Positions 5,233 through 5,243 of a DNA stretch of 5,243 nt are shown here, in pieces. The stretch covers positions 1 to 5,243 of the forward strand of contig JAESTJ010000021.1 of assembly GCA_016763615.1 (NCBI GenBank). The letters are read 5' to 3'. Origin of the DNA: Minisyncoccota bacterium (GTDB lineage: Bacteria > Patescibacteriota > Minisyncoccia > Phycocordibacterales > UBA2100). Numbering within the stretch: position 1 is the first letter of the stretch; every line of letters begins with the position of its first letter. The translations under genes and the position numbers were made by a program. Under the pieces are notes generated by a model. The model saw only the letters and a program-made list of their open reading frames with translations. It made no database searches and was not told where the DNA came from.

Positions 5233-5243
5233 TTGTTGGTTCA

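Overview
The window is one compact block of co-directional genes, all on the minus strand. It looks like part of a type IV secretion / conjugation-like locus from a Candidate Phyla Radiation (Patescibacteria, probably Parcubacteria-type) genome. The basis is family recognition: a PrgI-family protein, a free-standing TraC-like protein, a VirB4 ATPase and a VirB6/TrbL-like membrane protein with CPR-style sequences, separated by very short gaps. TGA, TAA and TAG all appear as stops and no gene needs TGA as a sense codon, so the standard bacterial code fits. This argues against the UGA=Gly lineages (Gracilibacteria, Absconditabacteria). Taxonomy is inference only.

In transcription order (right to left): a ~100-residue helical protein of unknown function at the right edge (4930-5232); a 703-residue polytopic VirB6/TrbL-like protein (2840-4951); a 156-residue helical protein of unknown function (2364-2834); an inserted cassette (about 1923-2352) holding a broken four-helix-bundle (S23/IVP family) gene; a PrgI-like protein (1478-1921); a TraC-like protein (803-1474); and the N-terminal 245 codons of a VirB4 ATPase that runs off the left edge (1-736). 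The ATPase, PrgI, TraC-like and VirB6-like proteins would form the inner-membrane and energising part of the apparatus. No relaxase, coupling protein or pilin is visible here.

The most unusual part is 1923-2384. The four-helix-bundle gene lies between two degenerate arrays of 7-bp repeats (consensus near CTAAnCC), one on each side in inverted orientation, which could pair into a bulged stem with the gene in its loop. The gene has an in-frame TAA at codon 15, where the family usually has Gln. Next to the right-hand array is a perfect 33-nt palindrome containing the stop codon of the upstream gene. The left-hand array ends one base from the PrgI start codon, leaving PrgI without a visible Shine-Dalgarno sequence. 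A second inverted repeat surrounds the stop of the TraC-like gene just before virB4. No gap between genes exceeds 300 bases once the partial virB4 and the broken gene are counted.
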